In this document: in pieces, positions 12,581 through 25,334 of the stretch
Layout of the letters: each line of letters opens with the position of its first letter
Numbering within the stretch: the stretch's first letter is position 1
Origin: Alisma plantago-aquatica
Taxonomy: Eukaryota > Streptophyta > Magnoliopsida > Alismatales > Alismataceae
NCBI GenBank assembly: GCA_963693085.1
Contig: OY856409.1
Span: 1,166,932,749 to 1,166,996,748 of the forward strand
DNA length: 64,000 bases
Reading direction: 5' to 3'
Position numbers and translations under genes: made by a program
The notes under the pieces: model-generated
What the model saw: only the letters and a program-made list of their open reading frames with translations
Databases searched by the model: none
What the model was told of the DNA's origin: nothing

Positions 12581-15500
12581 CTATAAAACCCAAAAAGGAT
12601 TTAGATCCCTAAAAAGAAGATTCAAAAAGTTTCCTACACTACTGAGAACATCAAAATGAAAGTTTGTTATGCTCCATTGTTTGATAACATTTTGGTTTCT
12701 ATTGATATCCAAGTAGATTTGATGTTCAAATGTAATATCGATGATATCGAGATAGCTTAGGAAGTGAATACCAATAATCCTTTCTTGTCTCTGGTCGAAA
12801 ATTATTCTTTAGAAAATGTGAAATTTAAGACCAAAATCATTGCTTTCCTTTAGAAAGCTTTCTTTTCTTTAGTTGTGTGATTTATCATGATTTTAGAAAT
12901 ATTTAAAATCATGCTTTATCATAATGGACACATAAATTTTAAATATTGCGAAAAAGATGTACAATATTTTGGTTAAGTCAGATTTTGATGTTTTCTAGAT
13001 GAAAAAATGTACCTTAGGTTTGCATTAGTCTATTAGATCTATAGATGCAAGGGGATCATATTGTGGTGATTTAAGTGAGCCTTAAGTGGGTTGAGTTTGG
13101 CCACTGCATGCATTTGAAGTGAATCCTTGTGCTGCTTCAGGATGAATTACAAGAGAAGGATGACCAATGTGTATCACAACCCAAGAAATGTGGCTTCTTC
13201 AGGTTGGGAGCCAGTGGCAATGTGGATGCATGTGATCATGTTGCAGGCAAAGGGAACCAAACAAGGGTTGTTGTCGACACTTTGGGGCGGTGGTTTTTGA
13301 TGTGTTATGGTAGGAAACTGATGTGTGTTTTGGAGGCCTAAAGCAGGTGCTTCATGCTATGTTTTAGGAAACTTCAATCTATGAGAGAGCCCTGGGTATA
13401 TCATTCATGGGCTAGATGTGCAATTTTCTTTCCTCCAATCCAATAAATATGTGATCACTTTGACCCTAGAGCTCAAAATGCATACCTATATTATTACAAT
13501 TTTTTTATATTTGTATAACTATGATACAATCTATATTGGACACATGAGCTTCATTTACTGACCACACCATTAAAGGCGAGGAAGTATGTGGTATTCATTA
13601 TAGATTCATCAAGTCGTGAATCTTTCAACACTTTCACATTTGTCATTTGTAATATCTTCATCCTAGTAGCATTGGACTCATCCTCACCAATTGCCTTCAT
13701 AGAAAAACCCAACAAAACTCAAAACTCTTAGTGATGCTTGTCTTGTTCCTGATGACCACAATACCCTATCTTATTCTATAAAAAGAGCTAAACTTTCTCC
13801 AACAAACCATGCCACTTAACTAATAGATTTGTCTAGACTCCCTCTAATGGGGCATCCACATTTTGCTTCACTTATTCCCTAATAACTCCAATATTCTTAT
13901 TGATCATTGGTGCAAGTATTTTATGACATGGCCAGTCTCTTAAGTCAGGTGCAAAATTCTAATAAGAAATGGTTAACCACAAAATGTTGATTGATATGAC
14001 TTCACATTTTCATTGATCAAGGTATGGTAAGTGGGTAGTTTGGTCCCTGCTTGGGTTCTCTAAGGTCATTTCTTTTGATTTTTAAAATGTTGACCCTATT
14101 TCCTAACTTGTAGACATCTCAATGCTTATCTTGAGGATCAACATAGGGTAGAATCTATATATGATTAGTTTACTTAGAATCTTAGTCCCAAAAAATACAT
14201 AAGTTATTACTTGTGTCCCAACTTTGATGAGTCTTTAGATCAGAATATCTTATCAATAAATTCTCACTAGAAATAGTAAACCACCTTAGCTAATAACTTT
14301 TGATACTTATTCTCTTGATATCTTGCATTTTCCATGTTAGATGGACATTTTTTCAACATGATTTGGTGTCCTTAGAGTAGGTAAGACTTTACACTCGATA
14401 TATGAAGTATTGTTGACTAGCTACTTTTGTGTAGTTAACGACAATGTCTTTAATATCATACTTAACATACAAGTGAGATTATTGATCAATTTAGTATCTA
14501 TCATTCTTGTATGTGCGAATCAAGTCATTTGATCAATTAACCTTCCTTGTAATTATCTTGTACTTAAGTAGTTCTACTAGAAAATGTAAGTCAATAAAAA
14601 ATTGCAGGTACATGCTTTTTTGATGATGATCCACTAAGGAGGAGTGAAAATGACATAAATAGTACATGTTGTAGAGATTTCAATTCCACTTTAAGTCAGC
14701 TAACAAAATATTTTGTCAATTTTTATAGTACAATATCATTGAATAGGAGTCTAATATGTGCATAAATGAAGTTAGGATTGGGTTAAATTTCTATACTACT
14801 AGATTTTCTAGTCCATTCCAAATGAATGGGAAGCGGTACCCTTTTTTACTTGTCGTCTAAGATTGAGAAACTTGAAAAGTCAATCAAGTAGGATCCTTCG
14901 CTTCAAAAAACATTTATAAACTAGGATGAATCTTTATTATTCATAGCTTGATGGTTAGGAATAGGTCAATCTCCATTTTCAGTTCTAATCATAGTGATAT
15001 GTCAAAACAATAAAGATGAGTGTTTGAATCTGGATTGCATTTCTAGGGTGTCATGTTCATATGCATTAGTTGTAATATCTCTTGAAAATATTTTTATTAG
15101 TGAGATTTATGATTTATATCTAGGAAAAATTGAAGTTTGCACATAATAGAACCTTGCATACATAACTAGTTGGAAAGATAAAATGGCTTTCTAATTTTCT
15201 ACATTTTGGTATGGAGTTTTGTGACTAATGGTTTTGATTGCATTTTTGAATCAATTTTTCTTGAATCAATTGAGGTAACTGAAACATTGGGGGAGTGGGG
15301 TATGAAAAGGTCTTTCAGTTAGACAACAACATGCCCTATTTGTAGTCAACTTATTTTGACAAATAATAAAATCAAGGAAGGCCAACCCATCTAAGATGAA
15401 TTGATCAATAAATGTTTAAAATTGAGATATCTTTTATAGGTATCATAATTCATACTAATTCCAAATACTTTACAATAAACATGCTTCTTAATAGGAATAC

Positions 15501-15897
15501 TAAGGATCAAAGTCATTACAATCATAATGTTGGTAGAACTACTAATAGTACCTTTTAAAATAACAAGAACATATACAAAATAACATGGTGGCCAATTAAA
15601 ATGAGAGCCACAACTGATTGGTCGGGAATGTACTGAGCCAAAAACATATGCATCAAATAAAACTTTGGTTGATCCTTTTTAAATTCAATAATTATTGAAT
15701 TGAAAGAAATCCTGACAACATTAGCTTGTAGAAATGAATGGACTCCACTTACTTCCTCGATACTTCGTAGTTGTCAAAATTCATCATTCCTTTTAATTTA
15801 TTCCTTGTTTGGCTTCTAGTTTGATAAGGCATAAATTTGATCTTATCATCATTTCTCCTTATTCTTTTTCCAATTTTGTCAATTGATATTTGTGTGC
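12581..15897. other. AT-rich stretch without recognisable gene
   Basis: Only short frames. It may include further decayed LINE DNA belonging with the upstream DUF4283 remnant, but I could not identify an endonuclease or reverse-transcriptase motif. Confidence 0.4.
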
Positions 15898-16055
15898 TAT
15901 AACACCCCAAACTGATCAAAATAAGTTTATGGTATTAATAGAAAATTCTTGACTAATGAAATCCAAACATTGGACCTTAATGCAAATAACTTCAAGTAAA
16001 TAATTTCCTTTTTAAATATTATGAGAGATGAATCAGATAATTCCTCTTTGTTCTC

Positions 16056-19000
16056 CTATTTATCATCATCATTATCATCATGTAAGTCTCAATCCCAATA
16101 ATGTTGGGGTTGGCTACATGGATCCTTCTTTTACAATCAGTTTTGTTATGGTTCATGGTCTATTTAAAATGTAAAGATTCAAAATGTTTCTTTATAAACT
16201 CTTATTGAGTTATTGCAGGCTTGTCTCTACTTCTTTTAATTTTTCTTGACTCGATAACCTTGCTTAAAATAGGTGCATTATTTGTTCTATGCTACACATT
16301 TCTATACCATCTTAACGGCCTTCATGCAACTTGTCCTCAATGCACAAACCCCACTTCCTGATATAGTCATTCCTCAAATGATCATTTCTTGCCTTTCCAC
16401 AAATCCATCCAAGCTTACACATTTATAACACATTTATCTTGTTGAGATCTTGTTTCTTCACTACCTAACATTCACTCCCATATAGAATGGGTTATCTTAT
16501 AGTTGTTTTGTAAAACTTCATTTTTATTCAGAGAGAGATCATTTAGTCACATAGTACTCTGGTTGCACTCCTACACTTTAACTATCATCTTCTAATTATG
16601 CGACAAACATCATCTTGAATCTCGACCTCCCTTCTAACAATGGAACCCAAATCATAAAATTCATCACATATTGGTACATTCATTGCATCCAACTTCAGTC
16701 CACCATTCACAATTATAGACTGGCCACGATTGTAATGTATATATTCAATTTCCTTCTATTGATCATAAATCTAGTTGATTACAATGTATTTATCCAAAGT
16801 TCATTTTTATCATTCAATATTTCGTTTCTTTCATCAATCAACACAATATCATCAATAAATAACTCGGACCAAGAGATATTATCTTGAACATGCTTTGACA
16901 ACTCACACATAACGAGAAAAAATAGATATGGGTTGAGTGTCGATCCTTGATATACTCCAACAGTGATAAGAAAATTTTGTATTTCTCCTACAAGAGTCCA
17001 AATACTTGTAGTTGAGCCATCATACATGTGTTTAATAAGTCCATTGTATTGGATAGGTGATGTGAATGGTCTACACACATAAATTCACTGGCGAAGATGA
17101 TTTCCTAGAGTTTAACCTTAAAAGTGACAATCAATTCACCAACAACCGAACATGTCAATTGTAGTACAAAAAAGGGTAGAACCCATGAGACAACATGACT
17201 AAGAATTATTTCAAATCTATAAAGATGAATGGTATTTAGATCTAGTTATTTTGAGAAAATTATACTAAGAGTGAAAAAAGATCACAGAAGAAAAACCAAT
17301 TAAGTTAAAGATTTAATTCACTTGATAAAAGATATTCAGGGTCTGGAGTTCACCACCATAGCCAACTTAGTTTATTTCATCAATTTTATTCCTTAATATA
17401 GGTAGTTAGATTAGGACCAAGTGGATTTACATCCTAGTGGAATAAAAATTTCACAATGATCAAACTCCACACAAGCTTGGAATCTCAATGTTTTAAGTTC
17501 TATGTCCAATCACCAAGTAGAACACCATTTAGGATATGTTTCAGAGTTCTATGCATTTCATCTAGTAATCTAATCCTAGGATCTGGGATTTCATCATCAA
17601 GGATTAAAATAAATATGAAAAATGATAGATGAATCATAAAACTTCATCTGGGATCTCATCCAGAGTCCTATGTGTTCATTCAGTGTTCTAGTCTTAGGAA
17701 ATGTGATCTTTTTACCCAAGATAATAACGACAAGAATATATTTTGATCTAACCATAGAAAAGGTACATAAATTGTAAGAAACCCATATAACAACTGAAAT
17801 CTTGGATTTAATATCAATTAGAACAAGATAGGGCTATGGGGCTACGCCTGCATGCCCCAGTAAGAAGATATACTCCTCATTCAATCACACAAGTACATAT
17901 ACAAATAGGAATTATGTTGCTAGAATCTAGTAGTAATATGGAAGTCTCTGTGAGGAAGATGATGGATCATTTCCTCATTTTCTTACTTCATGCACCCAAG
18001 GAAGGATCATAGATGATAGAGTATGGTCTGATTGAAAGTGCTGGCTGGATTCTATTAATAGAGAAAGATGGAAAGATTTCAGTTTGTCTGCTTCCAATGT
18101 GGAGAGATATTGAGAGAGAACAGTCACTTAATAATTCTAATCAACAACAGTCGTTTCATTTCTATGAAGATTACATCATGGTGAGAATATTTGTGAGTTT
18201 TTCTATAGAGATAATTGTGGAGAGAGAATAATTGTTGTTTCTAATCTGAGTTATCACAATTCATAGTTGCAATGAATGGCACATGCTTAACTTTTGGCTC
18301 ATGAGAATATGTAGAAAAATAGCAGTGGCACACCCTCTAAATTTTATTCAGTCATTGACTTTAATGACATGCATCATCTATAACAATGAGTATGGTCATG
18401 ACTTGTTTCTTTATTAGCCAACTTGCCGTTTAATTGCTTCCTCAACTTTTTAAACATAAGGAAACTCCATGGTTATTTTCCTTCATGTCCGATCAAGAAA
18501 GTAATATTTGACAATTTCATTGCTTGTCCCAATAGACAATGTAAAAAAATTATTGTACCACCTTCCTTTAATTATTTTGATTGCTCACCTTCTTTAACTT
18601 TCTTTGCTACAAATTTTCGTTGCAAGAGTTTTGAGAAAATTTTAGACCATTCAAAAGTACCTAAGTGGTCCTAAAATATGTTTTTCATATAGATAGTAAA
18701 ATTTACTTTCCAAAGTATATTAAAAATTTAAATTTTGAATTTTGATATAAAAGATATGGTCATTTTGGTGTGGGATTATCAGATACTATGGGAAGATCTA
18801 TATGTGAGTCAACTGACTGGAAACTAATTTGACTAGTTGGATATTTTGAGAGGATAACATATGCACTTAGAGACTACTTATAATTTTTTTTGAGTTCTTG
18901 ATCTTTCGAATAAATGGGTACAATTGGGTTGCTTTTCTAGAACAAGTACGAAAATGTAATTAGAATTTTAATTTAGGAGACAAAAGTAAAACTAAAACAA

Positions 19001-21300
19001 TTAAATCTTAGAACCAGGAAATATAAAAAAATATTCGTAAGGAAAGATCTAAAATATGTAGTAAAAATGGATAAATATGCATTCATCAATAGGCACACCC
19101 TATTTATGTCAAACCCTTCACAACAGTACCATGGGTACTCAATCATATGACTTTTCCTAATTAATAACAACATATGAAGATCTTTTCTATTTTCTCTATA
19201 CTTCTCCATAAGCATCCTTATTAGAAAAATAGCATATGTAGTTGATATTGCATGCATAAATCAAATTGGCTGTCTGATATATGTGTTGTCAATCTTAGCC
19301 TTTTCTCAATATCCTCTCCCAAAGCTTCATATTTTTGACTCATCAACGTGATACCTATGTAGTTTATGGAGCTTTGAACATCTTGTTTGTTCTTGGTGGT
19401 TGGAAATATAGTACTATTTCTTCATTCATCCCACATCTTCTTTGTCTTCATAATCTTGTTAAATAAAAAATTTAACCACTTAGCTCCTTCATCTTCTACA
19501 CTCTTCAGCACATCAATGGGAATATTTTTGGGACCAAATGCCTTTTTAATTTTCATTTTTCTCAAAGCATTCTTAACCTCATATTGTGATACTCGTTGTG
19601 TGTAAGTCATACCTCTTAAATTCATGTCATCTAAGTCTCTTACATTATTCACATTATCTCCATCCAAAATCTTATGAAAGTAGTATCTTCATTGGTTCTT
19701 TATATCATCATCCTCCACCAACACTTTGGCATCTACATTCTAGACACACTTTACTTGACTCAAGTCTCTTTGCTTTTTCTTATATGATCTATTTTATAAA
19801 CATCATTTTTTCTTTCTCTAATGTCCAACTTCTTATATATCTCATCAAAGTATATAGACCTTGACTCTTGAACTGACTTCTTAGTATATTTCTGTGTATA
19901 TTTTTATATCTAAAAAGTTGCATCATCTCTATATTTAGGAAAGTTCTTATATATATCCTTTTTGAGTTTAATAGCCTTCTACATTTCATCATTCCACCAC
20001 CAAGTCTCTATCTATGGAGGCCCACACTCTTTGGAATTTCCTGAAACCTCTTTGGCAATTTTTTTTATGTAGGTGATCATACTTTTCAACATAGAGTTAG
20101 CATAAGACTCCAAGTTCCAAGTTCTCTCCTTTATAAGTTTATCACAAAATGTCAATTTCTTTTCTCCTATAATATTTTTCCACTTTATCCTTCTATCATG
20201 GATTCTATTATGCTTACCTTTTTTATCTTCATGATGCCATCCAAAACCACCGGACCATGTGTGGTGGTGAGGTCTTCCTCATGGTTCACTTTACAATCCT
20301 TGCATATATATTGATCTATCCATCTTATAAGGAAGTAATTGATTTGGTTACAATTATACCCACACTTGAAAGTAATAACATGAGGATCTCTTTTCTTTAA
20401 ATGTGTATTTTCAAAGATCATATCATAAGCAACTATAATATATAAAATCATTTATCCTTATCTATTTATTCTACCATATCAAAAACATCTATAAACTCTG
20501 TCATATACAACATTTCTACTCCCTATACGGCCATTAAAGTCAATATCAATAATAATCTTCTCCTCTTTTGGTATACCTTGCATTTGTTCATCCATGATAT
20601 CCCAAAATTCCTTCTTTGCCTCTTCACTAAGGCCAACTTATTAGGGGAATAAGAAATATTTGCATTAAAAAAATTACCCTTAAGAAAAATCTTGATAGAT
20701 ATGATTTTATCACCCACTCATGTGATCATAATGACATTATCCTTAAACATCTTACCAACAAAAATTCCAACTCCATTTCTGTGTTTGTCAGTACCTATAT
20801 ACCAGATTTTATACCCTATGACACCAATCTCTCTTCATTGTTCCCCTATATCCACTTGGTTTCTTATAAGAAAATAATGATAACTTTTCTACTAATCATG
20901 ATACCCACTTTATCCAAATACTTTCACATAAAAGATCCAACATTCTAAGATCTCTCTTGAATCCATCTTTGTTAAACTTGGTTTTTTATATCTCTCCTTC
21001 AAAAAAATTACCCTTACATATTTTTTAGTACATCTGGGCAAGAAAGGTGTAAAAACCCTTTCTTTTCCTTCATCACAATGGGGAAACTATGTGTTAAACC
21101 CTTCCATAATTATCATTGCACTCGGGTGCTGATGCAGGGTTTCTCTAGGTAGGGATACTCTAAAAATATTTATAAGGATCTATGTCATAAAAAGAGTGAC
21201 AAAGATTTATATTTGGCTTTCAACCTACTAGAAACCCTCCTCCTTTACTCAGTCTTAGGACTGACTACATTTGTAAGGAGTTTCTGAAAATATAGGCAGG
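16056..21300 (-). mobile_element. RTE-clade LINE, degenerate, with an internal insertion
   Basis: Minus-strand remnants appear in the right order. Endonuclease at about 20.72-20.19 kb has a DFNGRIG-like motif, then FENTHLKKRDPHVITF and QINYFLIR. RT at 19.67-19.42 kb has AFGPKNIPIDVLK, at 19.26-19.09 kb has LIRMLMEKYRENRKDLHM, and at 17.05-16.8 kb has GVYQGSTLNPYLF and LFIDDIVLID (the catalytic FxDD). The 3' end at about 16140-16057 carries the plant-RTE tail, GGATCCATGTAGCCAACCCC on the minus strand, ending in an ATGATGAT microsatellite instead of poly(A). The putative 6-bp duplication GTTCTC occurs at 16050-16055 and 21301-21306. Removing the inner insertion leaves about 3.2 kb, the usual RTE length. 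Many stops and frameshifts make it inactive. Confidence 0.85.
17058..19088. mobile_element. Solo LTR inside the RTE LINE (2031 bp)
   Basis: It begins TGATGTGAAT and ends ATTCATCA, with terminal TGATG/CATCA, and is flanked by the direct repeat ATAGG at 17053-17057 and 19089-19093. RTE reverse-transcriptase homology stops at one edge (the GVP segment, about 19.09 kb) and resumes at the other (YNGLIKHMYDG, about 17.05 kb), which independently locates the insertion. No coding domain is present. Frames at 18013-18231 and 18423-18674 are unremarkable. The TGATG start resembles Tat/Athila-type Gypsy LTRs, but the family is not proven. Confidence 0.75.
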
Positions 21301-22769
21301 GTTCTCTTCCCCTTTTTATGATGATAGTTAATTCAATATCCATTAAGATTGAAGTATGTTCATATATGTCAAAGTTCCATTCTAATGCACTTTCTCTTTT
21401 CTCTAGTGTAGCCTCATCACCATTAATATACATATGTATTTGGCCTAATTTTGACCTATGAACTCATTCAAATCATCCCTAAGTGTCATAACCAGAAAGT
21501 TACACCAATAATGGATAAATCATAATTCATTAAATGTACAAAAGTGATACAAATTTAATTATAGTAATAACTCATCATTTGATCATCCAATTTTAGCACT
21601 AACTATTTAAGAATATTCTAGACCCTAAGATACACATATTGTCAAAATTTGATGCAAATCTAGCCTCGAATGACCCCTCAAGTGATTTCAGAAAGATTTT
21701 CTATGGTTTAAATCCTAAACATGCCGACTATTTCCATTAATATTTTGATTTCTGATAGTTTTTTATTAATATCCTATCATTGGCCATTTAGTTAGAGTCA
21801 CCCTCCAAGTAGGACTCTTGGATCCTAGGGATATCTATGAGATGAGGTCATCCACCTCGCTCAAATCCCATCTTTTACTTGGACTCCACAATTTATGACC
21901 CCTGGCTTGATCTACCTCTTTACTTAATAATATCACAAATAGATTCTCCCTCTAGCTTTGTCATGTCTAGAAAAACTCATTGAATCCTATTTGATAGGAT
22001 TTCCCCACATCTAGACCCCAGATGACATTGGACTCCCTCTTTCATTGGAACTCAACCTTCCATGATCTCTGACAATAATAAGACCCTCTCTTCTATATAA
22101 CCTACATAGTCAAAACAATGGTACTATCCTCAAATACATTCCCATGTGCCCAAATTTGTCTTGATCTTCGAGGTTGTTCTTCCCACAAACCCACCTTATT
22201 ACTTCTTGATGAAGTATGTCGACTCAACGATTGTCTCTGTTAAGACACCAGTTGAAATTGTGACTGATTCCTATGGATTATGGGAAGCCTTGACAACTCT
22301 TAGTTTTTCCCCATATTGCAGGCTTCTAGTTTTCCACATTTTATATGTTTTGAGGCATGGGGCTTTTCTGCCAAACCTGATGGTCATCCCTTATGTTTTC
22401 CCTATGAATGGATTTGATTTTGTGCAAAAAATCTTCTAAGACTCTAAATTTTTAGTCCAACATTGTGTTTATCTCATCACTACCGCCTCCTTCTTGCTAC
22501 AATGATGAAGCAGAAACTATCTAGTTCCATCCATCCTAGGTCATTAATTGAGGATCCTCATGATTTTAGAATCTCAGAGAGGTGTTTTTGGTACATTTTT
22601 ATCAAGCTTTAACCAAGTTTTGGTTTCCTTGTGAGGTTTTATTCCAAGTTTCAAGCTCCATAAATTTTGTTTCATCGTACGTTAAGGGGAAATGTTTTTT
22701 TTCATTTATGTTTTGATAACTTTGTGAGATCCCCAGATTTTCTAAAAGTTAATCTAATGTGTGATGTCC

Positions 22770-22803
22770 AAATTGTAACCTCACCTTAGTGAGACTACAA
22801 TTT
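22770..22803. other. 34-bp imperfect hairpin
   Basis: AAATTGTA (22770-22777) pairs with TACAATTT (22796-22803). Inside it, CTCAC pairs with GTGAG around a short loop, with two mismatched bases between the stems. It lies where alignment between the two gag-only-element LTRs is lost. Confidence 0.7.
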
Positions 22804-23359
22804 AAACACCCCACACTAGGCTAAGAAAAAGAAAAACAGAGGAAGTCAGAAGAAAACAATAGTAGCATGTGTACATGAACAAGAACAAAACTATACAACA
22901 CATGTTCACCATTCGACATATAATTACAAAATGGATTATCATTAGAAATTGATATTACACATTGAATAGTAAACTTTACATATACACATACTTCATTATA
23001 TAACATGATCTTAAGACAATAGGTCCACCTGTACATCATCTCACCACACAACTCTTAACTATCCTGGTTCATCAAGAGCATATGTCCACATACCTAAACA
23101 AAAGATTACATGTGGTACACATCAGTATAATATTCTAAAATATTGTACTGAGTATGCCTATGTGTTTTTTTATATACCACTCATTACTAAGACTTGTTAA
23201 TAAGATAAAACTAAAACTTGGCATTAATAAACATATATAGAAAAATTATACTCAAACAAAGAATGTTTATTAACAAAAGAAAACACATGTTTTAGGCACA
23301 TTTTCCATTATATCATCCATGTATTTACTACCTAAGAGTTGAATGCATTAAGGCCTTTA
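22804..23359. other. No recognisable feature
   Basis: AT-rich DNA. The 76-codon minus frame at 22821-23051 has no recognisable domain. Confidence 0.4.
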
Positions 23360-23570
23360 TGATTTACTACCAAAGAGTTGGATCATTTCAAAATGTGATC
23401 TACTACCAAATAGTTGGATCATTTCCAAGTACTTTACTACCAAAGAGTTGGATCATTTCAAAATGTGATCTACTACCAAATAGTTGGATCATTTCCAAGT
23501 ACTTTACTACCAAAGAGTTGAAGTACTTTACTTTCCAGCACATTACTATGAAAGAGTTGAAGTGCTTGGA
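23360..23570. repeat. 70-bp tandem repeat with ~35-bp half units
   Basis: TTACTACCAAAGAGTTG recurs at 23364, 23434 and 23504, exactly 70 apart. Between them CTACTACCAAATAGTTG sits at about half the period. More diverged copies (TTACTACCTAAGAGTTG at about 23325; TTACTATGAAAGAGTTG at about 23543) extend it on both sides. The 85-codon plus frame across it is a repeat artefact. Confidence 0.9.
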
Positions 23571-24599
23571 TATAATGGAGCAAATATATTGTGTTTCATG
23601 TGTTCATAACTATTAAGTATGGAAAATTAAGCAAGATATAGTACAAGAACAATAATTTCAACCAATATCATATGCCAAGTATTTGTACACACATAATACA
23701 ACCATACTACATAGTATGCCAAGTAAGAGGTAAGGGTGAACCTTGAACCAAGATAACCTAATCATCATATTCCTGATGTCATCTTTATCCTTTTCAACCC
23801 CTGATCAAGACAAGATCACATATCACCATCAGGTTATCATCATCTTAACCCTAGTTTATTCATTTTAGGGTTTTCTTAGTTCATTAGGATATGTGCATCT
23901 TTACTTGTCTTATCTTCTTGGAATTAGATTACCGGTATTATTCAACAATTATGTGTTGGATCAGTATAGATCATTTGTATATTATGTTATATATAAATAG
24001 TTGCTCATATTAACCCTAGATTACATGCATTAATCCTATTAGGATTCACACAATATGTTATGTGCCATTATCATATAATCATGAATTATGTGTATCATCA
24101 TGATCTCCAAATTTGATATAAGGTTCCATATACTATTACTAACATATTTTGAAAATTCCATCATTTATTGACCATATATCTTTTTGTTGCATTTTATTTA
24201 GGATTATTAGCCCCATATAGTCATACTAAGCAACTTACATGATTACGTGTCATAATATGATCACGTCTGACATATTACAAAATATATATCATATTTAAGA
24301 GTTATTGGAACATTATCAAAAATTTAGGTCACTATTTTATATTTATTACTCATTAAACAAGTGTAACATATCTTACATGATATCATCTAATTTTATACAT
24401 CACAATACTGATGTTATGCTTTCATGTTGTTTTACTCATTTTTCTAAACATTTTGGCATATTATTTATATTTTTTGGATCATCGTGCTAATTACTGTGAT
24501 TTATATAAGAGTTGAGTGTTTTCTGGGTATTTACCTTTTGCAAGCCAACCAGGTGTCACCATGTATCTTTGAGGGTTTGACCCTCATCTCCAACACTCG
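23571..24599. other. AT-rich stretch without recognisable gene
   Basis: Short frames only. I see no repeat or transposon ends that can be supported. Confidence 0.4.
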
Positions 24600-25260
24600 T
24601 GCTAAGCCAGATGGTTTATCGCGGTTCACTTCCTTTGGACCCGGTCTAACTTAAGCACTGTTTGTACCCGATCACCATCTTTTTCCACTCTCGTGCAACG
24701 CAGAATCCATGCTCAATCTCAAAACTGCCATTGCGGTCACGAGCTTCAGCGACAAGATACATCTCCAGGGCCTCCTCCTCGTCATAACCCAAAGTGTTTA
24801 GGAGATTTGGTGGACCACCTATTGTGCCTCTAACCACTCAGATCTCCCAATGTGCACCCTCGTGAGCCTAAGGAGGTTGTCGCTACTGGTTGTTTCCTTG
24901 GCGGAGATATAGGGCAAACCGCCTTCTCTACTCCCTGTTAAACTTCCATGATGGATTTTCCATATTTTTGGTGGCCTAAGGGATAGCGCTTGTAACACCG
25001 GGGAGCTTCTGTGGCTATGTATCGCCTCCACACTGAGCTAGTTGGCCATGGACACCATTGTAGTAGAATAGGGAGGTGAAGGAAGGGCTTTTGGCCTGGG
25101 AAGGCTCTTAGACTTTGTATTCACTCCTAAGAGATCTGAAAGGGCACCTTTGACAACCCAATGTCCTTCAATTGAGCAATGCACACTCCTCTGAGCCCCA
25201 TCTTCAACTCTGGTTGTGAGATGCTTATCATCGATGGAAATAGCACACAAAAGAGAAATT
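24600..25260 (-). pseudogene. Unidentified decayed coding-like segment
   Basis: GC content is higher than in the flanks. On the minus strand two frames lie in the same phase (25250-25038 and 25031-24819) separated by one stop, and a third frame (24837-24646) overlaps the second. Together they look like one reading frame broken by a stop and a frameshift. Phrases such as VEDGAQRSVHCSIEGHWVVK and EARDRNGSFEIEHGF do not call up a family for me. It could be a decayed gag-like or host gene fragment. Confidence 0.3.
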
Positions 25261-25276
25261 GAGGAGATTGTTAGAT

Positions 25277-25334
25277 TTGCATAACTATTGAAAACATTTC
25301 CCCTTTTGCATAACTACTGAAAACATTTCCCCTT
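25277..25334. repeat. 29-bp tandem duplication
   Basis: TTGCATAACTATTGAAAACA and the following bases (25277-25305) repeat at 25306-25334 with one T/C difference. Confidence 0.85.

Noticed and set aside
23360..23570. Possible CRISPR-like array
   Set aside because: Plain tandem repeat with no unique spacers, in a plant nuclear context.
23359..23616. 85-codon frame with repeating YYQRVGSF / YYQIVGSF units
   Set aside because: Read-through of a 70-bp tandem repeat; no start context or domain.
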